The notes below the pieces were generated by a model. It was given only the letters and a program-made list of their open reading frames with translations. It made no database searches and was not told where the DNA came from. A DNA stretch of 64,000 nt from Solirubrobacter phytolaccae (GTDB lineage Bacteria > Actinomycetota > Thermoleophilia > Solirubrobacterales > Solirubrobacteraceae), in the NCBI RefSeq assembly GCF_027587195.1, contig NZ_JAPDDP010000007.1, positions 100,513 through 164,512 on the forward strand. The letters are read 5' to 3'. The position numbers and the translations under genes were made by a program. This document shows positions 8,622 to 16,894 of the stretch, in pieces (position 1 is the stretch's first letter; each line of letters begins with the position of its first letter).

Positions 8622-9134
8622 ATGGCGCTGCCCCGCGAGTACGAGACCCAGGCCTGCGCGCTGGCCCGCGCCCTGGAGGTGGTCGGCGAGCGCTGGACGC
8701 TGCTGATCGTGCGCGACCTGTTCTTCGGCGTGACCCGCTTCACGGACATCCAGGCGCACCTCGACGTCCCGCGCGCGGTGCTGACCGCGCGCCTCGCGCT
8801 GCTCGTGGACGCGGGCATCGTCGAGCGCCGCCCCTACGCGCCGGGCCGCTTCGAGCACGTCCTCACCGACGCGGGCCTCGAGCTGTGGCCGATCGTGCAC
8901 CAGCTGATGGGCTGGGGCGAACGCCACCTCGTCGACTCCGGCCCGGTGCGCCTCTTCGCGCACGCGAGCTGCGGCACCGACCTCGCGCTCGACGGCGGCT
9001 GCCCGACGTGCGCCATCGTCCCGCTCCCCGCGGACGTCGAGACGCGCCCCGGCCCGGGCACGCCGAGCGTGCGCCGCACGGACCCGATCAGCGTCGCTTT
9101 GCGCGAGCCGCACCGGCTGCTGCAGCCGGTCTAG
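8622..9134 (+). CDS. HxlR family transcriptional regulator
   Basis: 170 residues. The first 95 match the HxlR winged helix: CALARALEVVGERWTLLIVRDL, then RFTDIQAHLDVPRAVLTARL, then the wing VERRPYAPGRFEHVLTDAG. The C-terminal 70 residues carry a Cys pair (ASCGTDLALDGGCPTC), a possible metal- or redox-sensing extension. ATG 8622 directly follows the nested palindrome, so autoregulation is likely. The partner gene is the divergent MFS carrier. Confidence 0.87.
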   Translation: MALPREYETQACALARALEVVGERWTLLIVRDLFFGVTRFTDIQAHLDVPRAVLTARLALLVDAGIVERRPYAPGRFEHVLTDAGLELWPIVHQLMGWGERHLVDSGPVRLFAHASCGTDLALDGGCPTCAIVPLPADVETRPGPGTPSVRRTDPISVALREPHRLLQPV

Positions 9135-9657
9135 CGCTCCGGGCGAGCGCGCTCGGCGTGCGCGGCGGCCTTGGCTGGCTCGGGCGTCGTCGCGCGTCGC
9201 GCCCAGCCCGGCGAAGTTCGACAGCCGTCTACAAGAGCGCTTATCCACGGAAACGCTCCTTCGATCGGAGTCGGAGTCGCGCTCTTCCGCGACGCGCCAG
9301 TCCGCTTCGTCGAACGCCGCGATCGCACGCCCGAACGTCCTCAGCCGTGGTCCCGCCGAGAGTGTTCCTCTTCGACGATGCGCCACGTCAGTCGGCTGCC
9401 GACTCGACGCTCGCCTTGCTGCAGAACAGTCGTGACCAGTCGCGGCGACTCCGACGGCTGGGAAGGTCGATGAGTACGCCGACGGGCGGTTGCACTTCGC
9501 TGACGACGTTCTCGAGGTAGGCAGCACGTGGCTGGCTGACCAGCCGGCCGATCTCAGCGTGGACGAGATCAATGCCCTGCCCGAGTTCGCCGCGAGATGG
9601 ATCTCAATCGAAGAGCCGGTCGTCGAGTAGTCGCGAGAGGAGCTCAGGAAAGGTTCC
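9135..9657. other. Degenerate non-coding patch
   Basis: 523 bases without an intact gene, visibly less G+C-rich than the surroundings. It contains the remnant described at 9347-9630. Otherwise only short overlapping open frames with arginine/serine-rich shadow translations are seen. No tRNA, insertion-sequence end or att-like direct repeat was found. Confidence 0.5.
9347..9630 (+). pseudogene. Frameshifted remnant of an unknown small protein
   Basis: Two adjacent frames both look coding. From GTG 9347 the frame reads VPPRVFLFDDAPRQS and on to LLQNSRDQSRRL. Near 9468 a shift would join it to a second frame (9436-9630) reading VDEYADGRLHFADDVLEVG and SVDEINALPEFAARW, ending at TAG 9628-9630. 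The second half has no start codon and is preceded in frame by TGA at 9433-9435. A single indel would restore one protein of about 95 residues. Family unknown. A sequencing error or chance frames are alternatives. Confidence 0.3.
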
Positions 9658-10380
9658 TTGAGGTACCGCGTCCGTGAGGTCTCCGATCCACGGCACGAGG
9701 ACAACGTGGCCTGTGACGTCAAAGGCGAGGTTCACGCTACGCGATCCGGGACGCGACCCGCTGTGGTCCTGTTCGACGCTCTCGCTCGTTCGACGGGCGG
9801 CCGATGGACTGAGTGCTCGCCGCTCCGTTCAGGCGAGTGCGGCAGTGTGCGAGAGCGTCGCTCTCACGGTGTGGGAAGATCAGTTCGCTTGTCTTCAGAT
9901 GCGCAGAAGGAGTGGGAAGCCCTTTGGAACGTCGAGGGCCTGAGGACTGCACGCGAGGCGGCATATAGGGGCGCGCTCGCGCGGGTTCGGAGTCGAGGCG
10001 AAGCGGGCGAGGTCGGTCGCCGTCGGCCCGAGAACGAGGTTGTCACGCCAGAGCTTGCGCAGGCCGAGGTGATCTTCCTGCGCCAGGCGATCGGGTGCAT
10101 CTGGGGTGGTCCGGCGAAGATGACCGACGAAGTCGCCGCGCTGCTGGGTTACGAGGACAAGGCGGCCTTCAATCAGGACCAGGAACGACTTGAGCACTGC
10201 GTAGCCGGCGCACTCCCCGCCAGCCGCGGAGATTGGCGCCGAGTTCTCCTGGCCGCCGAACTGGCCTTCGCCAGCTACGAGTTGGGCGGTGCGTGGGACT
10301 GGGAGACCGTGACCGGCATCAACGAGGAGGCCGCCATCCTCGTCCTGCGAGCCGTGCAGTCCAAGCTCTGGCTCCTCTAG
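9658..10380 (+). CDS. Hypothetical protein
   Basis: 240-residue frame from TTG 9658, preceded by AGGAAAGG. The C-terminal 160 residues look genuinely coding (AQKEWEALWNVEGLRTAREA, then EVVTPELAQAEVIFLRQAIG, then DWETVTGINEEAAILVLRA): mostly helical and acidic, with no membrane helix. The N-terminal 75 residues look less protein-like, so the true start may be downstream, for instance TTG 9889 or GTG 9871. I recognise no family. It lies in the degenerate patch and has codon use unlike its neighbours, suggesting acquired DNA. Confidence 0.45.
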   Translation: MRYRVREVSDPRHEDNVACDVKGEVHATRSGTRPAVVLFDALARSTGGRWTECSPLRSGECGSVRERRSHGVGRSVRLSSDAQKEWEALWNVEGLRTAREAAYRGALARVRSRGEAGEVGRRRPENEVVTPELAQAEVIFLRQAIGCIWGGPAKMTDEVAALLGYEDKAAFNQDQERLEHCVAGALPASRGDWRRVLLAAELAFASYELGGAWDWETVTGINEEAAILVLRAVQSKLWLL

Positions 10381-10407
10381 CTCCACTTCCGATTTGGAGC
10401 TCGAACG

Positions 10408-10590
10408 ATGCAGCGCGACTGGGGCTTGTTCGCCATTGGGCTTGGAATCGTCGTGCTGAGCGTGTCGGTCGCCGTGCCGGCGCTGCTCGTGTACGTCTCG
10501 TTCGCACTGTTGCTCGTCGCGCTCCTGGTAGTGCACCGCGGGCTCACGCGTCCCCGTCAGCGCTCAGAGCACCCGTGGGCTGACGCCGGA
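10408..10590 (+). CDS. Possible small two-helix membrane protein, 3' end broken
   Basis: ATG 10408 follows a GGAG eight bases upstream. The first 48 residues are strongly membrane-like: two hydrophobic helices (FAIGLGIVVLSVSVAVPALL and VYVSFALLLVALLVV), then a basic end. No stop follows in frame; the frame runs on to 11538, antisense to the secreted RTX-like gene, where the translation is clearly shadow. A TGA in another frame near 10572-10584 suggests that a one-base change removed the normal end. The end coordinate given is where plausible coding stops. It could be non-coding. Confidence 0.3.
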
Positions 10591-10643
10591 GAAATCCGTT
10601 CAAAGAGACCAAAGGACTGTCAACACCCCGCTGTGCCACCGCG

Positions 10644-11789
10644 TCAGCGCGCGACCTTCAGGATCGAGCGGACGGTCCGCGCCCCCTGCTCGCCGCGCTC
10701 GCGGATGCGCACGGTCGCAGTGCCCGGGCGCGCTGCGAGGCGGACGGTCGCCGTGCGCCTGGCCTTGATCGAGAACGTCTTCGAGCGAGGACGGCCCTTC
10801 ACGGTCAGCGAGACCGTCCCGGCGCAGCGCGTCCGCGTCGTGCAGCGCACCTTCACGCCGGTCGTGCCTCGTCGTAGCAGCAGTGACCGGCTGACGAGGC
10901 GCGCGGCGGTCCGCTCGCCCTTGGGTGCACGGTCGACGGTCTGGCAGCCCTGGGCGATCAGCGTGGCGTCGTCGGGTGTGTCGAGCAGGTCGACGATTGC
11001 GGTGCTCCCGCGCCGGCTGGTGCCGTCGCCGCAGCTCACCTGCTCGCCGATGCCGTCGCGTGCGTCGATCAGGACCCGCGCACCGTTGGCGGCGAAGGAG
11101 TCCGTGCCGTCGCCGCCCGTCATCGTGGTGGAGGCATCGGGGTCGGCGGTCAGTGTGTCGTTGCCCGGGCCTCCGACCAGCGGGCCGGTGGTGCCGCCTA
11201 AGGCATGCAGCCGGTCGTTCCCCGTTCCGCCATCGATCCGTCCGCCGGTGCTCGAGAGGTCATCGTCACCGGACTGGCCGAGCACGGTGTCGAGCCGGTC
11301 CGCGCGCGCGACGTCCGCGCCCGCGCCGAGCGTGAAGACGTCGGGACCGATGCCGCCGTCCTGGACGTGGATCGGGTCCGGGAAATTCGGGTCGGTCACG
11401 AGCGTGTCGCGCATCGGGCCGAAGCTCACGTGGCTGACCACGGGGTTGATCCGGTCGCACAGGGCGACGTCGACGCCCTGCAGCGTGGAGAGCTGGGTGC
11501 AGCCGGGCCCGAAGCCGATCCCTCGGCCGCCGAACTGAGCCATCTCGACGCGGTACTTCAGTCCGCCGGAGTCGACGAGGGAGAGCTTTACGCGGTTGAG
11601 GATGTTGTCGGGCTCGCGCATCTGCAGGCCGTTCGCATCCGAGGAGACGACGAGCGCGCGGGCTTCCTGCGCGCCGGTCAGGCACGCGATCGCTGCCACG
11701 CCGGCCGCAAGGCCGAGCAGGCGGCGCTGACCCGTCCGGTCGAGGCCGCGAGCGGCTCGTGTCTCATGCGCTGAAGAACAAGGTTCCAT
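10644..11789 (-). CDS. Secreted calcium-binding (RTX-like) repeat protein
   Basis: 381 residues. An N-terminal signal peptide (RRLLGLAAGVAAIACLTGAQEARA) is followed by a beta region with hemolysin-type nonapeptide-like repeats (GQSGDDDL, GGTGNDRL, GGPGNDTLTA, GGDGTDSF, about residues 185-250). A C-terminal 100-residue basic beta domain is rich in CRTTTRCAGT-like and KARRTATVRL patterns. Such GGxGxD repeats bind Ca2+ after export. Proteins of this design are common in large actinobacterial secretomes, but their role is unknown. The start at ATG 11789 is tentative because no clear ribosome site is visible. Upstream, a hairpin GGGCTGC-GGC-GCAGCCC lies at 11822-11838. Confidence 0.7.
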   Translation of the reverse strand: MEPCSSAHETRAARGLDRTGQRRLLGLAAGVAAIACLTGAQEARALVVSSDANGLQMREPDNILNRVKLSLVDSGGLKYRVEMAQFGGRGIGFGPGCTQLSTLQGVDVALCDRINPVVSHVSFGPMRDTLVTDPNFPDPIHVQDGGIGPDVFTLGAGADVARADRLDTVLGQSGDDDLSSTGGRIDGGTGNDRLHALGGTTGPLVGGPGNDTLTADPDASTTMTGGDGTDSFAANGARVLIDARDGIGEQVSCGDGTSRRGSTAIVDLLDTPDDATLIAQGCQTVDRAPKGERTAARLVSRSLLLRRGTTGVKVRCTTRTRCAGTVSLTVKGRPRSKTFSIKARRTATVRLAARPGTATVRIRERGEQGARTVRSILKVAR

Positions 11790-12039
11790 GTGACGGCGCC
11801 GATCTCTGTCGTAACGGGGATGGGCTGCGGCGCAGCCCCGGTCCATTCCAAGACGCGGCGACGCGGGCGCGGCTTACGCTCCTTCGCGCAGTCCGTCGTC
11901 CGGCCGCGCCATCGCGCAGCGCACAACGGATCCGAGCCACCCCCGATCTCGGTGTTGGACATCGACTCAAGATCAACGAACCGGGTCAACCACCGACCAG
12001 CGGTACCTGCCGCTCGGCCTCCAAGGCGTGCCGGCCCGT
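11790..12039. other. Intergenic region between RTX-like gene and TetR gene
   Basis: About 250 bases with no gene. It holds the hairpin GGGCTGC/GCAGCCC (11822-11838), 33-49 bases ahead of the leftward RTX-like start, which may be a regulatory or attenuator-like structure. No other repeat or clear promoter was seen. Confidence 0.4.
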
Positions 12040-12621
12040 CTAAGTCGACTGGAAGGCTTGGATCGCGAGCGTCGCGAAGCGCCGTGAGGCGGCGAGGCGG
12101 GCGTCCGTCGTGCCGGCGCGCAGGCCGCGGTGGGCGACCATCACCAGGACGAGGTCGTTCAGGGTGAAGTCGGACCGCAGCTCGCCGGTCGCCTGCGCGC
12201 GGCGCGCGAGCTCGGCGACGGCCTCCAGCGACGCGCGGCGGTCGGCGGCGAAGTCCATCGCGTCCGGGAAGGCGGACATGAACGCCGCCGGGAAGCCGCG
12301 GTCGCGGGCGTGCAGGTCGAACACCTTCTCGATCACGAGGCGGAAGCCGGCCCACGGGTCGGGGTCGGCGAGGCCTTCGTGGACGATCGCCTGGCAGGTG
12401 CGCGACTGGTCGAGGTAGACCGCGTGGGCGAGGTCCGTCTTGGTCGGGAAGCGGCGGTAGACGGTGGCGGGGCTGACGCCGGCCCGGCGCGCGATCTCGC
12501 GTATCGGCGCGTTGAGGCCGTCGGCGGCGAAGGCGGCGCGGGCCGCGTCGAGGATGCGCTCGCGGTTGTCCTGCGCGTCGGCGCGCAGGGTGTGAGGCAA
12601 TTGCCCGGCCACGGCTCTCAC
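12040..12621 (-). CDS. TetR family transcriptional regulator
   Basis: 193 residues from GTG 12621. The N-terminal HTH (NRERILDAARAAFAADGL, then REIARRAGVSPATVYRRFPT, residues 15-60) is the TetR signature. The C-terminal ligand domain resembles the set-like C-terminal class (VFDLHARDRGFPAAFMS). Upstream ATG 12663 would overlap the divergent oxidoreductase start codon, so the shorter GTG start is preferred. It sits back-to-back with the quinone oxidoreductase at 12662 with a candidate operator between them; it is likely its repressor. Confidence 0.85.
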   Translation of the reverse strand: MRAVAGQLPHTLRADAQDNRERILDAARAAFAADGLNAPIREIARRAGVSPATVYRRFPTKTDLAHAVYLDQSRTCQAIVHEGLADPDPWAGFRLVIEKVFDLHARDRGFPAAFMSAFPDAMDFAADRRASLEAVAELARRAQATGELRSDFTLNDLVLVMVAHRGLRAGTTDARLAASRRFATLAIQAFQST

Positions 12622-12635
12622 TTTAGTTGCACGGG

Positions 12636-12656
12636 CGACGATCTGGGTCACCGTCG
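12636..12656. promoter_or_regulatory. Candidate TetR operator
   Basis: Imperfect dyad CGACGAT (12636-12642), seven-base spacer, ACCGTCG (12650-12656), with six of seven arm positions matching. It lies in the 40-base gap between the divergent TetR and oxidoreductase starts. Assignment to this TetR is an inference from position. Confidence 0.4.
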
Positions 12657-12661
12657 TCGGC

Positions 12662-13627
12662 ATGAAGGCGATTGCGATCCAGGCGTTCGGAGGCCCCGAG
12701 GGCCTCGCGGTCATCGAGGTGCCGGACCCGGTGCCGGGCGACGGGCAGGTGCTGATCGAGACCGAGGCGAGCGGCGTCGGCGGGGTCGACCAGCTCATCC
12801 GCAGCGGTGTGCTCGGCGCCTACGGGTTCAAGCCCGGACACATCCTCGGGAGTGAGGTCGCGGGCACGGTGTCCGCCGTCGGCGACGGCGTGGATCCGGG
12901 CTGGTTCGGGCGGCGCGTGTGGGCGTTCGTCGGCCTGCAGGGCGGCTACGCGGAACGCGCGGTCGCGCCGGTGACCGCGACCGTGCCGCTCCCCGACGGC
13001 CGCTCGGCGGTCGACGCGGTGACGCTCGGCAGCTCCGGCGCGGTCGCGCACTTCGCGCTCCGCCACGCGCACTTCGCACCCGGCGAGTCGGTGCTCGTGC
13101 GTGGCGCGGCCGGGGGCCTCGGGACAATGGCGGTCCAGCTCGCGGCGCGCGGCGGTGCGAGCGCGATCGCGGTGACCACGTCGTTGGCCGAGCGCGGCGA
13201 GCGGTTGCGGGCACTGGGCGCGACCCACGTGCTGGACCGCGCCGGCGAGGCCGAGGACGCGCCAGAAGGCTTCGACGTGATCATCGACATCGTCGCCGGC
13301 CCGGACCTGCCGGCGTTCCTGGACAAGCTCAACCCGAACGGCCGGCTCGTGGCCATCGGCCTGATGGGCGGACCGCCGCCCGCCGACTTCGGCCTGCGCC
13401 TGTTCGCCGCCTTCCAGCAGTCGCGCTCGTTCGCGACCTTCAGCCTCGACACGGTCCCCGACGCCGACCGGTTCGCCGCCACCGCCGACGTGCTCGCCGG
13501 CGACCTGGAGGCGGTCGTCCACGCGGTACTGCCGCTCGACCACGCCGTGCGGGCGCACGCGCTCCTGGACGCCGGCGGCGTGTTCGGACGGCTCGCGCTG
13601 ACGCCGCCGGGGCGCGATGGCGCTTAG
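12662..13627 (+). CDS. Quinone oxidoreductase-like MDR dehydrogenase
   Basis: 321-residue medium-chain dehydrogenase/reductase. The N-terminal GroES-like domain has GVGGVDQLIRSG and GHILGSEVAGTVSAVG, and the Rossmann domain has the NADPH-binding RGAAGGLGTMAVQLA (about residues 142-156). No catalytic-zinc cysteines are visible, so it belongs with zeta-crystallin/QOR-type NADPH:quinone reductases, which reduce quinones or enones. It is divergent from a TetR repressor, which fits induction by electrophiles. The downstream DUF1810 gene starts nine bases later, so the operon may continue. Confidence 0.87.
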   Translation: MKAIAIQAFGGPEGLAVIEVPDPVPGDGQVLIETEASGVGGVDQLIRSGVLGAYGFKPGHILGSEVAGTVSAVGDGVDPGWFGRRVWAFVGLQGGYAERAVAPVTATVPLPDGRSAVDAVTLGSSGAVAHFALRHAHFAPGESVLVRGAAGGLGTMAVQLAARGGASAIAVTTSLAERGERLRALGATHVLDRAGEAEDAPEGFDVIIDIVAGPDLPAFLDKLNPNGRLVAIGLMGGPPPADFGLRLFAAFQQSRSFATFSLDTVPDADRFAATADVLAGDLEAVVHAVLPLDHAVRAHALLDAGGVFGRLALTPPGRDGA

Positions 13628-13636
13628 GATCAGCGG

Positions 13637-14062
13637 ATGGCCGACGCCGCTTCCCTCAGCCGGTTCGTCGACGCGCAGCGCGGCGTCTACGACTCAGCGC
13701 TCGCTGAGCTGCGCGCCGGCCGCAAGACGTCGCACTGGATGTGGTTCGTGTTCCCGCAGATCGCCGGGCTCGGCCGCAGCGCGATGGCGCAGACGTACGC
13801 GATCGAGTCGCTGGACGAGGCGCGCGCGTACCTCGCGCACCCGGTGCTGGGTCCACGCCTCGTGGAATGCGCGACCGTCCTGCTCGGCCTCGATGGCGGT
13901 GACGCTGAAGCCGTCTTCGGCGGCATCGACGCCATCAAGCTCCGCTCCTCGATGACCTTGTTCGCGCATGCGGCACCGGACGAGCCGGTCTTCCGCGCTG
14001 TGCTGGACCAGTACTTCGCCGGTGCCGAGGACCCCGCGACGCTCGAGCGCCTGGAGCGATGA
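13637..14062 (+). CDS. DUF1810 family protein
   Basis: 141 residues matching the DUF1810 pattern: RFVDAQRGVYDSALAELRAG at the N-terminus, the signature KTSHWMWFVFPQIAGLGRS (residues 30-48), AQTYAIESLDEARAYLAHP, and DAIKLRSSMTLFA. It is soluble; the molecular function of the family is not established here. Its stop overlaps the next start (ATGA at 14059), coupling it to the KstD-like flavoprotein, though DUF1810 proteins usually stand alone. Confidence 0.85.
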   Translation: MADAASLSRFVDAQRGVYDSALAELRAGRKTSHWMWFVFPQIAGLGRSAMAQTYAIESLDEARAYLAHPVLGPRLVECATVLLGLDGGDAEAVFGGIDAIKLRSSMTLFAHAAPDEPVFRAVLDQYFAGAEDPATLERLER

Positions 14063-15720
14063 GCGACGCGGACGTCATCGTCGTCGGCGGCGGGCTCGCT
14101 GGGCTCGTCGCCACCGCCGAGCTGGCCGACGCGGGCCGGCGTGTGCTCCTGCTCGATCAGGAGCCCGAGGCGTCGCTGGGCGGGCAGGCGTTCTGGTCGT
14201 TCGGCGGCCTGTTCCTGGTCAACAGCCCGGAGCAGCGGCGGGTGCGGATCAAGGACTCGCACGAGCTCGCGTGGCAGGACTGGCTCGGCACGGCCGGGTT
14301 CGATCGCGACGAGGACCTCTGGCCGCGCCGCTGGGCCGAGGCCTACGTCGCGTTCGCGGCGGGCGAGAAGCGCGCGTGGCTCGCGCAGCAGGGCATCAAG
14401 CTGATCCCGAACGTCGGCTGGGCCGAGCGCGGCGGGTACGGGGCGATCGGGCACGGGAACTCCGTGCCGCGCTTCCACGTCACGTGGGGCACCGGGCCGG
14501 GCGTGGTCGAGCCGTTCATCCGGCGCGTGCGGGCCGCGGCGGCCACCGGCCGGGTGCAGCTGCGGTTCCGGCACCGCGTCGACGGGCTCACGCTCACCGA
14601 CGGCGCCGTCGACGGCGTGCGCGGCGCCGTGCTCGCGCCGGACCCCTGCGCGCGCGGCGTGTCGTCCAACCGCGAAGTGACTACAGAGTTCGAGCTGCGC
14701 GCGTCCGCGGTCGTGATCGCGAGCGGCGGCATCGGCGGCAACCATGAGCTCGTGCGCCGCAACTGGCCCACGCGGCTCGGCACCCCGCCCAAGCACATGG
14801 TCAGCGGCGTGCCCGAGCACGTCGACGGCCGCGGCATCGAGCTCGCGCAGGCCGCCGGCGGCGAGGTGATCAACCCGGACCGCATGTGGCACTACACGGA
14901 GGGCATCCAGAACTGGGCGCCGATCTGGCCGATGCACGGCATCCGGATCCTGCCCGGCCCTTCCTCACTGTGGCTCGACGCGACCGGCCAGCGCCTGCCC
15001 GTCCCACTGTTCCCGGGCTTCGACACGCTCGGGACGCTCGCGCACATCATGGGCACCGGCCACGACCACACGTGGTTCGTGCTCACGCAGAAGATCATCG
15101 AGAAGGAGTTCGCGCTCTCGGGCTCCGAGCAGAACCCCGACATCACCGGCAAGTCGATCCGCGAGCTGCTCAAGACGCGCGTCGCGTCGGGCGCGCCCGG
15201 GCCGGTGGAAGCCTTCAAACAACACGGCGCGGACTTCGTGGTGGAGACGGACCTGCGCCGCCTCGTCGAGGGCATGAACCGGCTCACGGACACGCCGCAC
15301 CTGGACTTCGAGCAGGTCGAGCGCGAGGTCGTCGCGCGCGATCGCGAGATGGACAACCCGTTCACCAAGGACCTGCAGGTCACCGCCATCCACGGCGCGC
15401 GCCGCTACCTCTCCGACCGCATCACGCGGGTCGCCGCGCCGCACAAGCTGCTGGACCCGGCGGCGGGCCCGCTGATCGCCGTCAAGCTGCACATCCTCAC
15501 CCGCAAGTCGCTCGGCGGGCTGCACACCGACCTCGAGGCGCGCGTGCTGCGCGCGGACGGCGAGCCGCTGCCCGGCCTGTACGCCGTCGGCGAGGCGGCC
15601 GGCTTCGGTGGCGGTGGGATGCACGGCTACCGCTCGCTCGAGGGGACGTTCCTCGGCGGCTGCCTGTTCAGCGGGCGCACGGCCGGGCGCGCGCTCGCGG
15701 CTACGTTGCGCGGCGCTTGA
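14059..15720 (+). CDS. FAD-binding dehydrogenase, 3-ketosteroid dehydrogenase-like
   Basis: 553-residue flavoprotein of the fumarate reductase/KstD superfamily. An N-terminal dinucleotide-binding GGGLAGLVATAELADAG (residues 9-25) is followed by an acidic strand end (LLDQEPEASLGGQAFWSFGG). The C-terminal FAD loop has YAVGEAAGFGGGGMHGYRSLEGTFL in pieces (residues 510-540). The substrate could be a cyclic ketone or steroid; exact specificity cannot be read. It lies beside an acyl-CoA dehydrogenase and two aldehyde dehydrogenases, which fits degradation of a cyclic or terpenoid compound. Its last 20 bases overlap the convergent acyl-CoA dehydrogenase. Confidence 0.82.
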   Translation: MSDADVIVVGGGLAGLVATAELADAGRRVLLLDQEPEASLGGQAFWSFGGLFLVNSPEQRRVRIKDSHELAWQDWLGTAGFDRDEDLWPRRWAEAYVAFAAGEKRAWLAQQGIKLIPNVGWAERGGYGAIGHGNSVPRFHVTWGTGPGVVEPFIRRVRAAAATGRVQLRFRHRVDGLTLTDGAVDGVRGAVLAPDPCARGVSSNREVTTEFELRASAVVIASGGIGGNHELVRRNWPTRLGTPPKHMVSGVPEHVDGRGIELAQAAGGEVINPDRMWHYTEGIQNWAPIWPMHGIRILPGPSSLWLDATGQRLPVPLFPGFDTLGTLAHIMGTGHDHTWFVLTQKIIEKEFALSGSEQNPDITGKSIRELLKTRVASGAPGPVEAFKQHGADFVVETDLRRLVEGMNRLTDTPHLDFEQVEREVVARDREMDNPFTKDLQVTAIHGARRYLSDRITRVAAPHKLLDPAAGPLIAVKLHILTRKSLGGLHTDLEARVLRADGEPLPGLYAVGEAAGFGGGGMHGYRSLEGTFLGGCLFSGRTAGRALAATLRGA

Positions 15721-16852
15721 TCACGGTCTTGCCGACGGCGATCAGCAGCGCGTCGTTGGCGCCCTCGCCGATCTGCGTCTGCGGCGCGTCGCGGCGCAGG
15801 CGCGTGAGCTCCTTGTCGCCCGTGTAGGAGCGGCTGGCGGCGAGCCGGGAGGCCTGCTCGACCGCCCACACCGCGCTCTCGGACGCCATCGTCTTCGCGG
15901 CCGTCGCGCGTTCGGCCGCATCACTGGCGCCCGCGTCGACCGCCTCCGCCGCCGCGCGGATCGTCGCCTCGATCACCAGCTGGCGACTGCGCAGCTCGCC
16001 GATCCGCAGCTGCGTGTGGCTGTGGTCGCCGAGCATCCCGGGCCCGATCGGCCGCTCGGTCGCCTCGTCGAGCGCGCACTCCAGCGCGCGGTCGATGATC
16101 CCCAGCCCGCGGCACGCGACGTTCACCCGTCCGACCGCGAGCACGTCGACCATCTGCCGCGCGCCCTGCCCCACGCCGGCCTTGCCGCCGAGGATCTCCG
16201 CGCCGGGCGCGTGGTGGCCGTCGAACGTCCACGTGGCCGACTCCACCCCGCGGTAGCCGAGCTTGTCCAGCGGCCCGGTCGTCCACGTCGCGCTGCCACG
16301 GCCCTCGGCGGGCAGCAGGAGGCACGACGGCCGCGACTGGCCCTTGACCGTGGCGAGGACGGCCGCGAGCGGGAACGAGAACCCGCCGGCGATCCAGCGC
16401 TTGCGGCCCGTGATCACGAAACCCGCGTCCACCGGCTCGACCACGGTCTCCAACCGCCGCAGGTCGCTGCCCGCACCCGGCTCGGTGATCGAGAACGAGG
16501 ACCAGATCGCGCCCGTCGCGATCCCCGGCAGCCAGCGCTCCTTCTGCGCGTCGGTGCCGTAGCGGACGAGCAGCTGGGTGGCGAGCGCCGTGGTGTTGAC
16601 GGCGCCGGTGATCGAGATCCAGCCCTGGGCGAGCGTGCGCCAGACGTCGACCATCGCGCTCACGGGCAGCTCACGCCCGCCGTAGGCCGCCGGGACGAGC
16701 GCGCCGGGCACGCCGAGCCGGCCCAGCTCGTCAAGGACGCCCTGCGGCAGCACGTCGTCCCGATCCCACTGCTCGACGTTCGGCAGGACGGTGTCGTCCA
16801 CGAGCCGCCGCACCGCGTCGGCCATGGCCTGGTTCTCGAACATCTCAGGCAT
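15701..16852 (-). CDS. Acyl-CoA dehydrogenase
   Basis: 383-residue FAD enzyme with an N-terminal helical domain, a beta domain containing SSFSITEPGAGSD (about residues 119-131) and a GRKRWIAGG strand, and a C-terminal helical domain. QIGEGANDALL near the end carries a glutamate in the position used as catalytic base by glutaryl- and medium-chain-type enzymes. It oxidises an acyl-CoA to the 2-enoyl-CoA. Start codons ATG 16852 and ATG 16843 are both possible. It is divergent from a succinate-semialdehyde-type dehydrogenase, 42 bases away. Chain specificity unknown. Confidence 0.86.
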   Translation of the reverse strand: MPEMFENQAMADAVRRLVDDTVLPNVEQWDRDDVLPQGVLDELGRLGVPGALVPAAYGGRELPVSAMVDVWRTLAQGWISITGAVNTTALATQLLVRYGTDAQKERWLPGIATGAIWSSFSITEPGAGSDLRRLETVVEPVDAGFVITGRKRWIAGGFSFPLAAVLATVKGQSRPSCLLLPAEGRGSATWTTGPLDKLGYRGVESATWTFDGHHAPGAEILGGKAGVGQGARQMVDVLAVGRVNVACRGLGIIDRALECALDEATERPIGPGMLGDHSHTQLRIGELRSRQLVIEATIRAAAEAVDAGASDAAERATAAKTMASESAVWAVEQASRLAASRSYTGDKELTRLRRDAPQTQIGEGANDALLIAVGKTVIKRRAT

Positions 16853-16894
16853 GATGGGTAGAGAGGATCGCTGAAAGCACAACCCGAGGAGACC

